27,398 bases of DNA from Candidatus Parcubacteria bacterium (GTDB lineage: Bacteria > Patescibacteriota > Microgenomatia > UBA12405). The number at the start of each line of letters is the position of its first letter. Within the stretch, counting starts at the first letter, position 1. The position numbers were made by a program, and so were the translations under genes. The notes below the pieces were generated by a model. It searched no databases. It was not told where the DNA came from and saw only the letters and a list, made by a program, of their open reading frames with translations. The stretch covers positions 1 through 27,398 of the forward strand of contig JAEZTF010000003.1 in NCBI GenBank assembly GCA_023443725.1. The letters run 5' to 3'. Shown here piece by piece: positions 15,467-22,200 of this stretch.

Positions 15467-17575
15467 ATGGCTGATCAAATTAAATTAACTAAAAATCGAG
15501 ACGTTCCAATGGAAAAAGTCCGAAACATTGGTATTATCGCTCATATTGATGGAGGTAAAACTACCACCACTGAACGTATTCTTTTTTACACAGGAAAAAT
15601 CCACAAAATTGGTTCTGTTGACGAAGGTTCAACCACCACCGATTCTATGATTCAAGAAAAAGAACGAGGCATTACTATTCAATCTGCTTGTATCACCACT
15701 TTTTGGAAAGAATATCGTCTTAATATTATTGATACTCCAGGACACGTCGATTTTACTGCAGAAGTAGAACGTTCTCTTCGTGTTCTCGATGGAGCTATTA
15801 TGATTTTTGATGGTAACGCCGGTGTTCAAGCTCAATCAGAAACTGTTTGGCGTCAAGCTGATAAATATGGTGTTCCTCGAATTGCTTTTGTCAACAAAAT
15901 GGATAAAATCGGTGCCTCTTTTCAAGGTACTTTAGATAGTATCAACGAAAAACTTCGAGCTCCAATCTGTCCAGTCGTTATTCCAGTTGGAGAAGAACAT
16001 GACTTCATGGGTGTTGTCGATCTTATGAATATGGAAATGGTTGTTTACGATAAGGATGAAGAAGGTATGGAATTTACTCGTAAACCAGTTACCGATGAAT
16101 TCAAAGACAAAGCTCTCAAAGCTCGTGCTGAAATGGTTGAAAAAATTGCCGGTGAAGATGAAGCCTTAATGGAAAAATTCCTTAATGATGAAGAAATTTC
16201 TGTCCCAGAATTAAAAGCTGTTTTGCGTAAAGCTACTATTGAAAGAAAATTATTCCCAGTTTACTGTGGTGCTGCTTGGAGAAATAAAGGTATCCATCCA
16301 ATTCTAGATGGTATCGTTGATTATCTTCCTTCACCTTTAGATTTACCTCCAATCGAAGGTTATGATCCAGAAACTAATGATGTTATTACTCGAAAACCAC
16401 TTCGAACTGAACCTCTTTCTGCACTTCTTTTCAAAGTCCAATCAGATCCACACGTTGGTACTCTTTCTTATGTTCGTGTTTATTCAGGAACTCTAAAAGC
16501 TGGTACCGAAGTTTATAATACAACCAAGAAAAAAAGCGAAAGAATCGGTCGTTTATTGTTAATGCATGCTGACAAAAGAGAAGGTTTAGAAGAAGGTTTT
16601 GCTGGAGAAATCGTTGCCTGTATTGGTCTAAAAGAATCTACTACTGGTGACACTCTTTGTGATGCTAATAATGTTATTTCTCTTTCTCCAATTCAATTTG
16701 CCGAACCAGTTATTTCTTTATCCATCGAACCATTAACCGGTGATGATCAAGAAAAAATGGGTGCTGCTTTGAATAGATTAGCTGTAGAAGATCCTACTTT
16801 CAGAGTTAGTTATAACCAAGAAACTGGTCAAACTACTATTGCAGGTATGGGTGAACTTTACCTTGAAATTATCGTTGATCGTTTAAAAAGAGAATTCGGC
16901 GTCGGTGTAAAAACTGGTGCTCCACAAGTTGCTTATCGAGAAACTATTTCACAAAATGCCGATGGTGAAGGTAAATACATTCATCAATCTGGTGGTCATG
17001 GTCAATACGGTCACTGTAAAATCAAAATTGAACCTAAAAACAGGGGAGAAGGTTATGAATTTGTCAATGCCGTCAAAGGTGGTGCTATTCCTGCCAACTT
17101 TATTCCAGCTATCGAAAAAGGAGTTAAAGAAACTCTTCAAAAAGGTATTATTGCTGGCTATCCATGTACTGACTTAAAAGTTACCGTATATGATGGTACC
17201 TACCACGAAGTCGATTCATCTGAAATGGCTTTCAAATTAGCTGGTAGCTATGCTATCAAAGATGCTTTCCAAGCTGCTAAACCATTAGTTTTGGAACCTA
17301 TCATGAAATTTGAAGTTGCTACTCCATCTGAATTCTTAGGATCAGTTATTGGAGATTTATCTTCACGCCGTGGTCAAATCAATGGTACTGAAGATAGTCA
17401 TGGCTTCACTACTATTCATGCTTTCATTCCTTTAGAAGCTGTTCAAGGTTATGCCACTGTTATCCGATCTCTTACTCAAGGCCGTGGATCTTTCTATATG
17501 GAACCTAGCCATTACGATCCAGTCCCTCGCGATATTCAAGAAAAATTAACTATTAAAACCAATTCGGATAAATAA
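15467..17575 (+). CDS. fusA: Elongation factor G
   Basis: EF-G is the GTPase that drives ribosomal translocation. The 702-residue length is normal. The G motifs are AHIDGGKT (residues 25-32), ERGITI in switch I, D89-TPGH93 and N143-KMD146. In the P-loop the usual AHIDAGKT carries Gly in place of Ala, a mild change. Domains IV and V are recognisable from GGHGQYGHCKIKIEP, GGAIPANFIPAIEKGVKE and SSRRGQINGTEDSHGFTTIHAFIPL. The start ATG follows about 85 bases of leader with an inverted repeat (CCATC with GATGG) and no obvious Shine-Dalgarno. In the classic str operon fusA follows rpsG; here it has its own transcription unit and ends at a strong terminator. Confidence 0.97.
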   Translation: MADQIKLTKNRDVPMEKVRNIGIIAHIDGGKTTTTERILFYTGKIHKIGSVDEGSTTTDSMIQEKERGITIQSACITTFWKEYRLNIIDTPGHVDFTAEVERSLRVLDGAIMIFDGNAGVQAQSETVWRQADKYGVPRIAFVNKMDKIGASFQGTLDSINEKLRAPICPVVIPVGEEHDFMGVVDLMNMEMVVYDKDEEGMEFTRKPVTDEFKDKALKARAEMVEKIAGEDEALMEKFLNDEEISVPELKAVLRKATIERKLFPVYCGAAWRNKGIHPILDGIVDYLPSPLDLPPIEGYDPETNDVITRKPLRTEPLSALLFKVQSDPHVGTLSYVRVYSGTLKAGTEVYNTTKKKSERIGRLLLMHADKREGLEEGFAGEIVACIGLKESTTGDTLCDANNVISLSPIQFAEPVISLSIEPLTGDDQEKMGAALNRLAVEDPTFRVSYNQETGQTTIAGMGELYLEIIVDRLKREFGVGVKTGAPQVAYRETISQNADGEGKYIHQSGGHGQYGHCKIKIEPKNRGEGYEFVNAVKGGAIPANFIPAIEKGVKETLQKGIIAGYPCTDLKVTVYDGTYHEVDSSEMAFKLAGSYAIKDAFQAAKPLVLEPIMKFEVATPSEFLGSVIGDLSSRRGQINGTEDSHGFTTIHAFIPLEAVQGYATVIRSLTQGRGSFYMEPSHYDPVPRDIQEKLTIKTNSDK

Positions 17576-17592
17576 TTTTTCATTTGTAATCC

Positions 17593-17622
17593 AAATACCC
17601 CGTTTTTGCGGGGTATTTTTTT
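17593..17622 (+). terminator. Rho-independent terminator of fusA
   Basis: AAATACCCCG (17593-17602) pairs perfectly with CGGGGTATTT (17609-17618) around TTTTTG, followed by further T residues. The stop codon of fusA is 17 bases upstream. It separates fusA from the following zinc-ribbon unit and from tuf. Confidence 0.93.
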
Positions 17623-17652
17623 GTTCTTTAGCTAAAATTTATAGTCAAAGAC

Positions 17653-17694
17653 GACAAAATTTTGTCTAAAGATCAAACTCCGATTTATCGGAGT
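17653..17694. repeat. Palindrome and hairpin between fusA and the zinc-ribbon gene
   Basis: A perfect 14-base palindrome, GACAAAATTTTGTC, lies at 17653-17666. It is followed by a hairpin ACTCCGA/TCGGAGT (17677-17683 with 17688-17694, loop TTTA). Neither is followed by a good T-run. They sit just upstream of the promoter at 17710 and could be protein-binding sites; no function can be assigned from sequence. Confidence 0.6.
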
Positions 17695-17709
17695 ATTCCA
17701 TTGATTTTC

Positions 17710-17738
17710 TTGACTTTTTGATATAAATAACTTATAAT
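17710..17738 (+). promoter_or_regulatory. Strong sigma70-type promoter of the zinc-ribbon gene
   Basis: TTGACT (17710-17715) and TATAAT (17733-17738) are exactly 17 bases apart, the best promoter in the window. Initiation near 17745 would give a leader of about 143 nt. A TTGAA/TTCA hairpin (17748-17760) and CGAATT (17765-17770) follow, as they do after the Nudix promoter. Confidence 0.88.
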
Positions 17739-17773
17739 AAAACAATATTGAAATAATTCATTAGCGAATTAGT

Positions 17774-17854
17774 TCAATCTCGCACTTTTAAAGTTGGGTT
17801 GATATTGATGGCAGAAACTTAGTTCGATATTTCGGGCTAGCTTCCTGCCATCAA
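17774..17854 (+). promoter_or_regulatory. Structured leader RNA of the zinc-ribbon gene (copy B of a two-copy element)
   Basis: Hairpin P1 pairs TCAATCT (17774-17780) with GGGTTGA (17796-17802) around a 15-base loop beginning CGCAC. Two bases later, helix P2 pairs TTGATGGCAG (17805-17814) with CTGCCATCAA (17845-17854), ten perfect pairs. An internal loop opposes AAACTT (17815-17820) to AGCTTC (17839-17844), and an inner helix AGTTCGA/TCGGGCT caps it around TATT. Copy A at 8074-8162 has the same loops and sizes with other helix sequences. CCATC in the P2 3' arm can instead pair with GATGG at 17856-17860, next to the Shine-Dalgarno region. A cis-regulatory RNA is inferred; the signal is unknown. 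Confidence 0.72.
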
Positions 17855-17887
17855 AGATGGGCTAACAGGAGAAAGAGAGGAATCAAC

Positions 17888-18112
17888 ATGGCTAAAGCTT
17901 TTGTTGAGAAAACATGCTCTAAGTGCGGAAAAACATTCCGTACAGCAAATAATAACGGGAAGTGCTACAACTGCACTCTCGACGAAATTACCGGTGGGTA
18001 TGCGCCAGAAGAAGGCGATTACAATTCTGCTCGGATAATATCCGGAGAAATCACCGAAGCAGAGTTCCGCGAATTACAGCAAGAACTTGGAGCTGTAGAA
18101 CTCGGCTCGTAG
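17888..18112 (+). CDS. Small zinc-ribbon protein, function unknown
   Basis: The gene encodes 74 residues. Cysteines C10, C13, C26 and C29 (CSKC and CYNC) form a likely zinc ribbon in the N-terminal half. The C-terminal half is acidic and probably helical (GEITEAEFRELQQELGAVEL). I do not recognise the family; a nucleic-acid-binding or protein-interaction role is only a guess. GAGAGG seven bases before the ATG is a good Shine-Dalgarno, unlike most genes here. It is a monocistron between fusA and tuf, with a strong promoter, the structured leader and a composite terminator of its own. It ends in TAG, uses TGC for all four cysteines whereas neighbouring genes prefer TGT, and hand-counting four lines gave 109 G+C of 240. 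These features suggest a history or selection different from the flanking translation genes. Confidence 0.75.
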   Translation: MAKAFVEKTCSKCGKTFRTANNNGKCYNCTLDEITGGYAPEEGDYNSARIISGEITEAEFRELQQELGAVELGS

Positions 18113-18137
18113 CAAATCCATCCACAACCCAACAAAT

Positions 18138-18229
18138 ACCCGGCAACAAGCCTAGGAACTGAACAATAATATTGGGACGCAATTTGCGTTTTGATGTTTT
18201 TTCAGTTCTTAGGTGCCGGGTGTTTTTTT
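18138..18229 (+). terminator. Large composite terminator of the zinc-ribbon gene
   Basis: An outer stem pairs ACCCGGCA (18138-18145) with TGCCGGGT (18214-18221). After a 5-base bulge on the 5' side only, a 13-bp stem pairs CCTAGGAACTGAA (18151-18163) with TTCAGTTCTTAGG (18201-18213), with one G-T pair. A small ACGCA/TGCGT hairpin lies in the apical part, and eight or more T residues follow. This is far larger than the other terminators here and may be a stable 3' RNA structure. Confidence 0.85.
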
Positions 18230-18243
18230 TGTAAAAAAACAGG

Positions 18244-18249
18244 TATAAT
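18244..18249 (+). promoter_or_regulatory. -10 box of the tuf promoter
   Basis: A perfect TATAAT follows the preceding terminator by about 14 bases. No good -35 box is visible, since the expected place lies in the T-run. Initiation near 18256 would leave a leader of about 150 nt before tuf. Confidence 0.6.
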
Positions 18250-18256
18250 CCCTCTA

Positions 18257-18404
18257 CCGCATTTGTATGCGGATTTACTTTATCTTAAATATTGCAAAGC
18301 TATTAACTAGCTGATACAATTCAAAAGCGTTTTGCTCTAGAATATTATTAATTAGAAATTTTGTCTTAAAAAAGACTATAAACAAAAAAACAAAAGGAGA
18401 AAAA
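18257..18404 (+). promoter_or_regulatory. tuf leader with several short hairpins
   Basis: Three clear hairpins are CCGCA/TGCGG (18257-18272), CAAAA/TTTTG (18322-18334) and GTCTT/AAGAC (18363-18376). A Shine-Dalgarno (AAAGGAG) stands shortly before the tuf ATG. The leader shares no CGCAC loop or AAACTT internal loop with the two-copy element, so it is a different structure. Control of tuf and the downstream ribosomal operon is possible but unproven. Confidence 0.5.
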
Positions 18405-18405
18405 T

Positions 18406-19578
18406 ATGGCAGATACTTTTCAAAGAACTAAGCCACACGTTAACGTCGGTACTATTGGTCACGTCGATCATGGTAAAACCACTTTAACTGCTGCTATTTC
18501 TAAAGTTCAAGGTAGTGCTAAATCCTATGCTGATATTGCTAAGGGTGGTACTGTCCGTGATGCTTCAAAAATCGTTACTATTGCTATTTCCCACATTGAA
18601 TACGAAACAGCTAATAGGCATTATGCTCACATCGATTGTCCAGGACACGCTGATTACGTTAAAAACATGATTACTGGTGCTGCTCAAATGGACGGCGCTA
18701 TTTTAGTCGTTTCTGCACCAGATGGTCCAATGCCACAAACTCGTGAACACGTTTTGTTAGCTAACCAAGTCAACGTTCCAAAATTAGTCGTCTTCTTAAA
18801 CAAAGTCGATTTAGTTGAAGATCCTGAATTCTTAGATCTCGTTGAAATGGAAATCCGTGATCTTTTAACCAAATATGGTTACCCAGGTGACGAAACTCCA
18901 ATCATTCGAGGTTCTGCTCTTAAAGCTCTCAATGGTGATGCTGATGGTGTTGAATCTATTAAGAAATTAATGGAAGCTCTCGATACCTATATTCCTGAAC
19001 CAGTTCGTGAATTAGACAAACCATTCTTAATGCCAGTTGAAGACGTTTTCTCAATCAAAGGTCGAGGAACTGTTGCTACTGGTCGTATCGAAAAAGGTGT
19101 TGTTAAAGTTAACGATGAAATTGAAATCGTTGGTTTAAGAGACACTCGAAAAGCTGTTGTTACTGGAGTTGAAATGTTCCACAAAATGCTTGATCAAGGT
19201 CAAGCTGGTGATAACGTTGGTTTATTACTCCGTGGTGTTGAAAAAGACGATATTGAACGAGGTCAAGTTTTAGCAAAACCTGCATCAATTACTCCTCACA
19301 CTGAATTCAAAGCTGAAGTTTTGTTACTTAAAAAAGAAGAAGGTGGTCGTCACACTCCAATCTTCTCTGGCTACCGTCCACAAGTTTTCATTCGTACTAC
19401 CGATGTTACCGGCGATATTGCCTTAGCTGAAGGTACTGAAATGATTATGCCAGGCGATAATGCCAACGTTACTGTTAAATTGATTAAACCGGTTGCTATG
19501 CAAGCTGGTCAACGCTTCGCTATTCGTGAAGGTGGTTTGACTGTTGGTGCCGGTGCTATCACAGAAATAATTAAATAA
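18406..19578 (+). CDS. tuf: Elongation factor Tu with unusual switch I
   Basis: EF-Tu delivers aminoacyl-tRNA to the ribosome. The 390-residue protein has GHVDHGKT (residues 18-25), DCPGHADYVKNMITGAAQMDGAILVV, NKVD and GSALKAL, and domains II and III look normal (GRGTVATGRIEKG, GYRPQVFIRTTDVTGDI). The switch I region is abnormal: where E. coli has PEEKARGITINTSHVEY this protein has VRDASKIVTIAISHIEY at the same length. The Mg-coordinating Thr (T58 here, T61 in E. coli) is kept, but R58-G59 of E. coli become K55-I56. The EF-G of this genome keeps ERGITI. The start is fixed by AAAGGAG before the ATG. rpsJ follows after four bases, so tuf probably leads the S10 operon. Confidence 0.97.
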   Translation: MADTFQRTKPHVNVGTIGHVDHGKTTLTAAISKVQGSAKSYADIAKGGTVRDASKIVTIAISHIEYETANRHYAHIDCPGHADYVKNMITGAAQMDGAILVVSAPDGPMPQTREHVLLANQVNVPKLVVFLNKVDLVEDPEFLDLVEMEIRDLLTKYGYPGDETPIIRGSALKALNGDADGVESIKKLMEALDTYIPEPVRELDKPFLMPVEDVFSIKGRGTVATGRIEKGVVKVNDEIEIVGLRDTRKAVVTGVEMFHKMLDQGQAGDNVGLLLRGVEKDDIERGQVLAKPASITPHTEFKAEVLLLKKEEGGRHTPIFSGYRPQVFIRTTDVTGDIALAEGTEMIMPGDNANVTVKLIKPVAMQAGQRFAIREGGLTVGAGAITEIIK

Positions 19579-19582
19579 AAAT

Positions 19583-19894
19583 ATGTCCAAAGGTAACCGC
19601 ATCCGTATCAAATTGAAATCTTTCGATCATCGAGTTATCGATGAAGCAGCTATCAAAATTGTTGAGGCTGCGGTTACCGCTGGTGCGAAAGTAGAGGGAC
19701 CAATTCCTCTTCCAACTGAGAAAAAAACCGTTACTGTTTTAACTAGTCCTCATACCGACAAGAATGCTCGTGAGCATTTTGAAATTCTTACTCACAAGCG
19801 ATTAGTCGATATTTCGAATACTAGTCTTCGTACTGTTGATAGTCTTCAACACTTGGATTTACCTTCCGGAGTAGAAGTCGAAGTAAAGATGTAA
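19583..19894 (+). CDS. rpsJ: 30S ribosomal protein S10
   Basis: S10 belongs to the 30S head and also takes part in antitermination in studied bacteria. The 103-residue product has the family pattern: RIRIKLKSFDHRVIDEAA at the start, GPIPLPTEKKTVTVLTSPHTDK in the middle with the conserved loop, and HFEILTHKRLVDI near the end. The length is normal. It starts four bases after the tuf stop with no Shine-Dalgarno, so translation probably relies on coupling. It opens the S10 cluster, which follows in canonical order. Confidence 0.97.
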   Translation: MSKGNRIRIKLKSFDHRVIDEAAIKIVEAAVTAGAKVEGPIPLPTEKKTVTVLTSPHTDKNAREHFEILTHKRLVDISNTSLRTVDSLQHLDLPSGVEVEVKM

Positions 19895-19898
19895 AACT

Positions 19899-20516
19899 AT
19901 GATTTCAGGATTTATCGCTCAAAAAGGGTCAATGACTAGTATCTATACCGAAGACGGCAAAAGAATTGCTGTTACTCGTTGTATTGCTAAGCCTCTCATT
20001 GTTACCCAAATCAAAACTAAAGATAAAGATGGTTATGATGCTATTCAATTAGCCACAGGATCCAAAAAATCTCTCAATCAAGCTACTGCCAAAAAAATGG
20101 CCAAATTAAAGCTTGATATCAAGCCTTCACAATTTAAAGAATTTAAATTAACAACTGATCAAATTCCAGAAATTGGCTCTTCAATTTCAATTGATGCTGT
20201 TTTTGCAAAAAATGATCAAATTGATATTACTGGCATTTCCAAAGGTCATGGTTTTGCTGGTGTTATCAAAAGACATGGGTTTAAGAAGCAACCTCTTTTA
20301 GGAGCTTCTAATTATGTTCGTCACCCAGGTTCTATTGGTGCTCAAACTCCTGGAAAAGTTGTCAAAGGTAAAAAAATGCCAGGACATTTTGGAGTTGAAA
20401 CCACTACAGTTTCAGGGTTAGAAGTATTTTCTGTTAATCCAGAAACTAATGAAATTTTAATTAAAGGTTCAATTCCAGGTAGCCTCAATTCTTGGTTAAT
20501 TATCAAAAAGAAATAA
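19899..20516 (+). CDS. rplC: 50S ribosomal protein L3
   Basis: L3 starts assembly of the large subunit and sends a loop close to the peptidyl-transferase centre. The 205-residue product has GISKGHGFAGVIKRHGFKKQ, HPGSIGAQTPGKVVKGKKM and GHFGVETTTVSGLEVFSV, the core of the family. In the central loop GSIG is followed by AQTPG, one residue fewer than the E. coli GQNQTPG; the loop varies among bacteria, so little weight is put on this. It starts four bases after rpsJ without a Shine-Dalgarno. Confidence 0.97.
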   Translation: MISGFIAQKGSMTSIYTEDGKRIAVTRCIAKPLIVTQIKTKDKDGYDAIQLATGSKKSLNQATAKKMAKLKLDIKPSQFKEFKLTTDQIPEIGSSISIDAVFAKNDQIDITGISKGHGFAGVIKRHGFKKQPLLGASNYVRHPGSIGAQTPGKVVKGKKMPGHFGVETTTVSGLEVFSVNPETNEILIKGSIPGSLNSWLIIKKK

Positions 20517-20518
20517 TT

Positions 20519-21151
20519 ATGAAAGCTCAAATTTACAATATTAAAGCTGAAAAAGTCGGTGAAACCACTTTACCAAAAGAAATTTTTGACAAAGAAGTTT
20601 CAGAACAACTTATTAACCAAGCTATTAGAGTTTATTTAGCTAATCAAAGATCTTCGTATGCTAAAACCAAAACTAGATCGGATGTTAGCGCTACTCGTAA
20701 AAAGGTTTGGCGTCAAAAAGGTACTGGTAATGCTCGTCATGGTAATCGTACCGCTCCAATCTTTGTTGGTGGTGGTGTTGCTTTAGGTCCTGATGGTCAA
20801 CAAAATTACACTCTAAAGTTAACTAAAAAAATGCGACGTAGTGCAATTAAAGGTGTTTTGACTAAATTTGCTAAAGAAAATCGAATTTTAATTATTGATA
20901 AATTCAAAGATTTAACCCCTAAAACCAAAGAGGGAATTAAACTTATTACTGGACTTAAAGCCGCTAATAAAGTATTATCAGAAAGTCAAAAAATCGGTAT
21001 TATTACTACTAAAAGTCTTAGTAATGTAAAAAGAGCTTTTAGTAATATTCAAAAAACTAATCTTTTGTCTACTAAATCACTTAATGTTTACGATTTATTA
21101 AATCAAAATTTCTTGATTTTAAGTCAAAAAACTATCAAAAATTTTAAATAA
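20519..21151 (+). CDS. rplD: 50S ribosomal protein L4
   Basis: L4 lines the peptide exit tunnel and in E. coli also regulates the S10 operon. The product has 210 residues from the ATG at 20519; an upstream TTG lies inside rplC and gives a tail of nine residues that does not fit the family. The tunnel loop is recognised in RKKVWRQKGTGNARHGNRTAPIFVGGG (about residues 61-87), with the KGTG motif. The rest, including KKMRRSAIKGVLTKFAKENR, is typical. The start lies two bases after the rplC stop, with no Shine-Dalgarno. Confidence 0.96.
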   Translation: MKAQIYNIKAEKVGETTLPKEIFDKEVSEQLINQAIRVYLANQRSSYAKTKTRSDVSATRKKVWRQKGTGNARHGNRTAPIFVGGGVALGPDGQQNYTLKLTKKMRRSAIKGVLTKFAKENRILIIDKFKDLTPKTKEGIKLITGLKAANKVLSESQKIGIITTKSLSNVKRAFSNIQKTNLLSTKSLNVYDLLNQNFLILSQKTIKNFK

Positions 21152-21152
21152 T

Positions 21153-21452
21153 ATGATTAACAATATTATCAATTTAAAACCTATCATCACCGAGAAATCT
21201 CTTGGTGCCCAAGAAACATCTGATAAATACAGTTTTTGGGTTGATTGTAGTGTTAATAAAAACCAAGTTAGAGCAGCTTTTATTGAAGTTTTTGGTGTCA
21301 AACCATTATCTGTTAATACAGTTGTTACAAAAGGTAAATTAAAAACTAATTGGAAAAATCGAAAACCAATTCAAAAATCCAATAAGAAAAAAGCTATTGT
21401 TAGTCTTCCAAAAGGAACAAAATTAGAGCTTCTAAAAATCAAAACTAAATAA
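21153..21452 (+). CDS. rplW: 50S ribosomal protein L23
   Basis: L23 sits at the tunnel exit and is the docking site for trigger factor and the signal recognition particle. The 99-residue product shows LKPIITEKSLGAQETSDKYSFWVD, then NKNQVRAAFIEVFGVKPLSVNTV, followed by the basic tail, as expected. The conserved acidic docking residue is hard to place by eye. The start is one base after the rplD stop, with no Shine-Dalgarno, so coupling is very likely. Confidence 0.95.
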   Translation: MINNIINLKPIITEKSLGAQETSDKYSFWVDCSVNKNQVRAAFIEVFGVKPLSVNTVVTKGKLKTNWKNRKPIQKSNKKKAIVSLPKGTKLELLKIKTK

Positions 21453-21454
21453 TT

Positions 21455-22198
21455 ATGGCTATTAAATCATTAATTACTATTAAAAAGAAAACCAGCGGTC
21501 GTGACTCTCAAGGTCATGTTTCTACTCGTCATCGCGGCGGTGAAGAAAAACGTTTTTTACGTCAAATAGATTGGCAAAGAACTCAGTATAATGTTCCAGC
21601 TAAAGTTGTTGCTATTGAATATGATCCAGGTCGTACTGCCGATATTGCTCTTCTTTCTTATGAAAACGGTTCAAAAAGCTATATTTTAGCTACTACCAAA
21701 TTACAAGTTGGTGATATTGTTGTTGCCGGTGAAAATGTTGCTATCAAAGAAGGTAATTGTTTACCTATCAAGAATATTCCAATTGGTCTTCCAATTCATT
21801 GTCTTCGATTTCAAACTACTAAAGCCGCTCAATTAGTCAAAAGTGCTGGTTCTGCTGCTTATATTCAAAGTATTGATGGTGATAAGGCTATTATTAAACT
21901 CCCTTCAGGAGAAATTCGTATCTTTAACGCTAATACATACGCTACTATCGGTCAAATCTGCAATGCTGATCATTCTAATCAAAAATTAACTAAAGCTGGT
22001 CAATCTCGTCATCGAGGTATTCGACCAACTGTTAGAGGTATTGCTCAAAATCCTCATTCACATCCACACGGAGGTGGTGAAGGTCGAAGTTCTATTGGTA
22101 TGCATCCAAAAACCAAATGGGGTAAACCAGCTTTCAAAAGAACTCGTAAACTTAAAAAAGCTTCCAATAAATTAATTGTTCAAAGAAGAAAGAAATAA
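21455..22198 (+). CDS. rplB: 50S ribosomal protein L2, N-terminally shortened
   Basis: L2 is needed for subunit association and peptidyl-transferase activity. The 247-residue protein matches the family from about residue 15 on: TRHRGGEEKRFLRQIDW, VVAIEYDPGRTADIALLSY, NIPIGLPIHCLRF and, near the end, GIAQNPHSHPHGGGEGRSSIG with the conserved histidine region. E. coli L2 has about 273 residues and begins with some 28 residues (KPTSPGRRHVVKV and following) that are absent here, and the ATG at 21455 lies only two bases after the rplW stop, leaving no room for them. The shortening is therefore real, not a start-site error. Confidence 0.96.
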   Translation: MAIKSLITIKKKTSGRDSQGHVSTRHRGGEEKRFLRQIDWQRTQYNVPAKVVAIEYDPGRTADIALLSYENGSKSYILATTKLQVGDIVVAGENVAIKEGNCLPIKNIPIGLPIHCLRFQTTKAAQLVKSAGSAAYIQSIDGDKAIIKLPSGEIRIFNANTYATIGQICNADHSNQKLTKAGQSRHRGIRPTVRGIAQNPHSHPHGGGEGRSSIGMHPKTKWGKPAFKRTRKLKKASNKLIVQRRKK

Positions 22199-22200
22199 TT

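Noticed and set aside
17962..18162. Alternative frame of 66 codons over the zinc-ribbon gene
   Set aside because: It is Arg/Ser-rich, shifted relative to the CxxC-containing frame, and runs into the terminator stem.
18257..18404. Third copy of the two-copy leader element before tuf
   Set aside because: The tuf leader has hairpins but neither the CGCAC loop nor the AAACTT/AGnTTC internal loop.
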